The position numbers and the translations under genes are program-made. Positions 34,591 to 34,613 of a DNA stretch of 34,613 bases are shown here, piece after piece. The notes under the pieces were generated by a model. That model was not told where the DNA came from and ran no database searches. It saw only the letters and a program-made list of their open reading frames with translations. The stretch is from assembly GCA_001839685.1 (NCBI GenBank), contig MLAK01001079.1, forward strand, positions 1-34,613. Reading direction: 5' to 3'. The stretch is from Tritrichomonas foetus. Lineage: Eukaryota > Parabasalia > Tritrichomonadida > Tritrichomonadidae. The stretch's first letter is position 1; each line of letters starts with the position of its first letter.

Positions 34591-34613
34591 AAATGAATTT
34601 GATATCAACAAAA

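Noticed and set aside
1..34613. Mobile elements, CRISPR arrays, rRNA or tRNA genes
   Set aside because: No transposase, integrase or terminal repeats, no regularly spaced repeats, and no recognisable tRNA or rRNA sequence were seen by eye.

Overview
The window reads as nuclear chromosomal DNA of a parabasalid protist, most likely a trichomonad of the Tritrichomonas type. The evidence is: AT-rich, closely packed genes with the standard code and no recognisable introns; two proteins of the DUF3447/ankyrin type that is greatly expanded in trichomonads; many large coiled-coil proteins; a kinase joined to Sel1 repeats; a flagellar SHIPPO-repeat protein; and a TAAA that overlaps the stop codon in about half the genes, as expected for the trichomonad polyadenylation signal. 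The genus is inferred; no marker gene such as rRNA is present to prove it.

Layout. A plus-strand coiled-coil gene (103-1242) opens the window. A long minus-strand run follows: an ankyrin/DUF3447 gene whose last repeat is cut off by a 61-nt insertion (1631-2932, tail 1534-1629), a coiled-coil gene (3148-4119), a membrane-anchored glycosyltransferase (4794-5915), a SHIPPO-repeat protein (7424-7996), a receptor-like protein with a probably dead phosphodiesterase domain (8691-11105), a decayed DUF3447 pseudogene (11288-11722), a protein joining RRM-like N-terminal regions to DUF3447/ankyrin (12238-14748) and a second decayed gene (about 14825-15290). The intergenic spacers in this half are long, and wrecked reading frames are concentrated here.

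The right half is denser. It holds, on the plus strand, a coiled-coil paralogue of the 3148-4119 gene (15430-16542), a Sel1-repeat protein with a degenerate kinase domain (16925-19216), an intact casein kinase 1 (19908-21077) and a 2491-residue coiled-coil giant (21348-28823). Then come, on the minus strand, the 26S proteasome ATPase Rpt2 (29086-30438) and a DHHC-type palmitoyltransferase with a DHIC active site (30919-31920), and on the plus strand a ubiquilin/Dsk2-like proteasome shuttle (32083-33465) and a charged coiled-coil protein (33676-34590).

There is no operon logic, and each gene seems to have its own short upstream region. Rpt2 and ubiquilin act in the same ubiquitin-proteasome pathway, but their closeness may be chance. 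Several proteins look like cytoskeletal or flagellar parts. A repeated theme is loss of catalytic residues: a pseudo-phosphodiesterase, a pseudokinase and a DHHC enzyme with missing zinc ligands. No mobile element, CRISPR array, rRNA or tRNA was recognised. Start codons were corrected to ATG wherever the longest open frame began with GTG or TTG.
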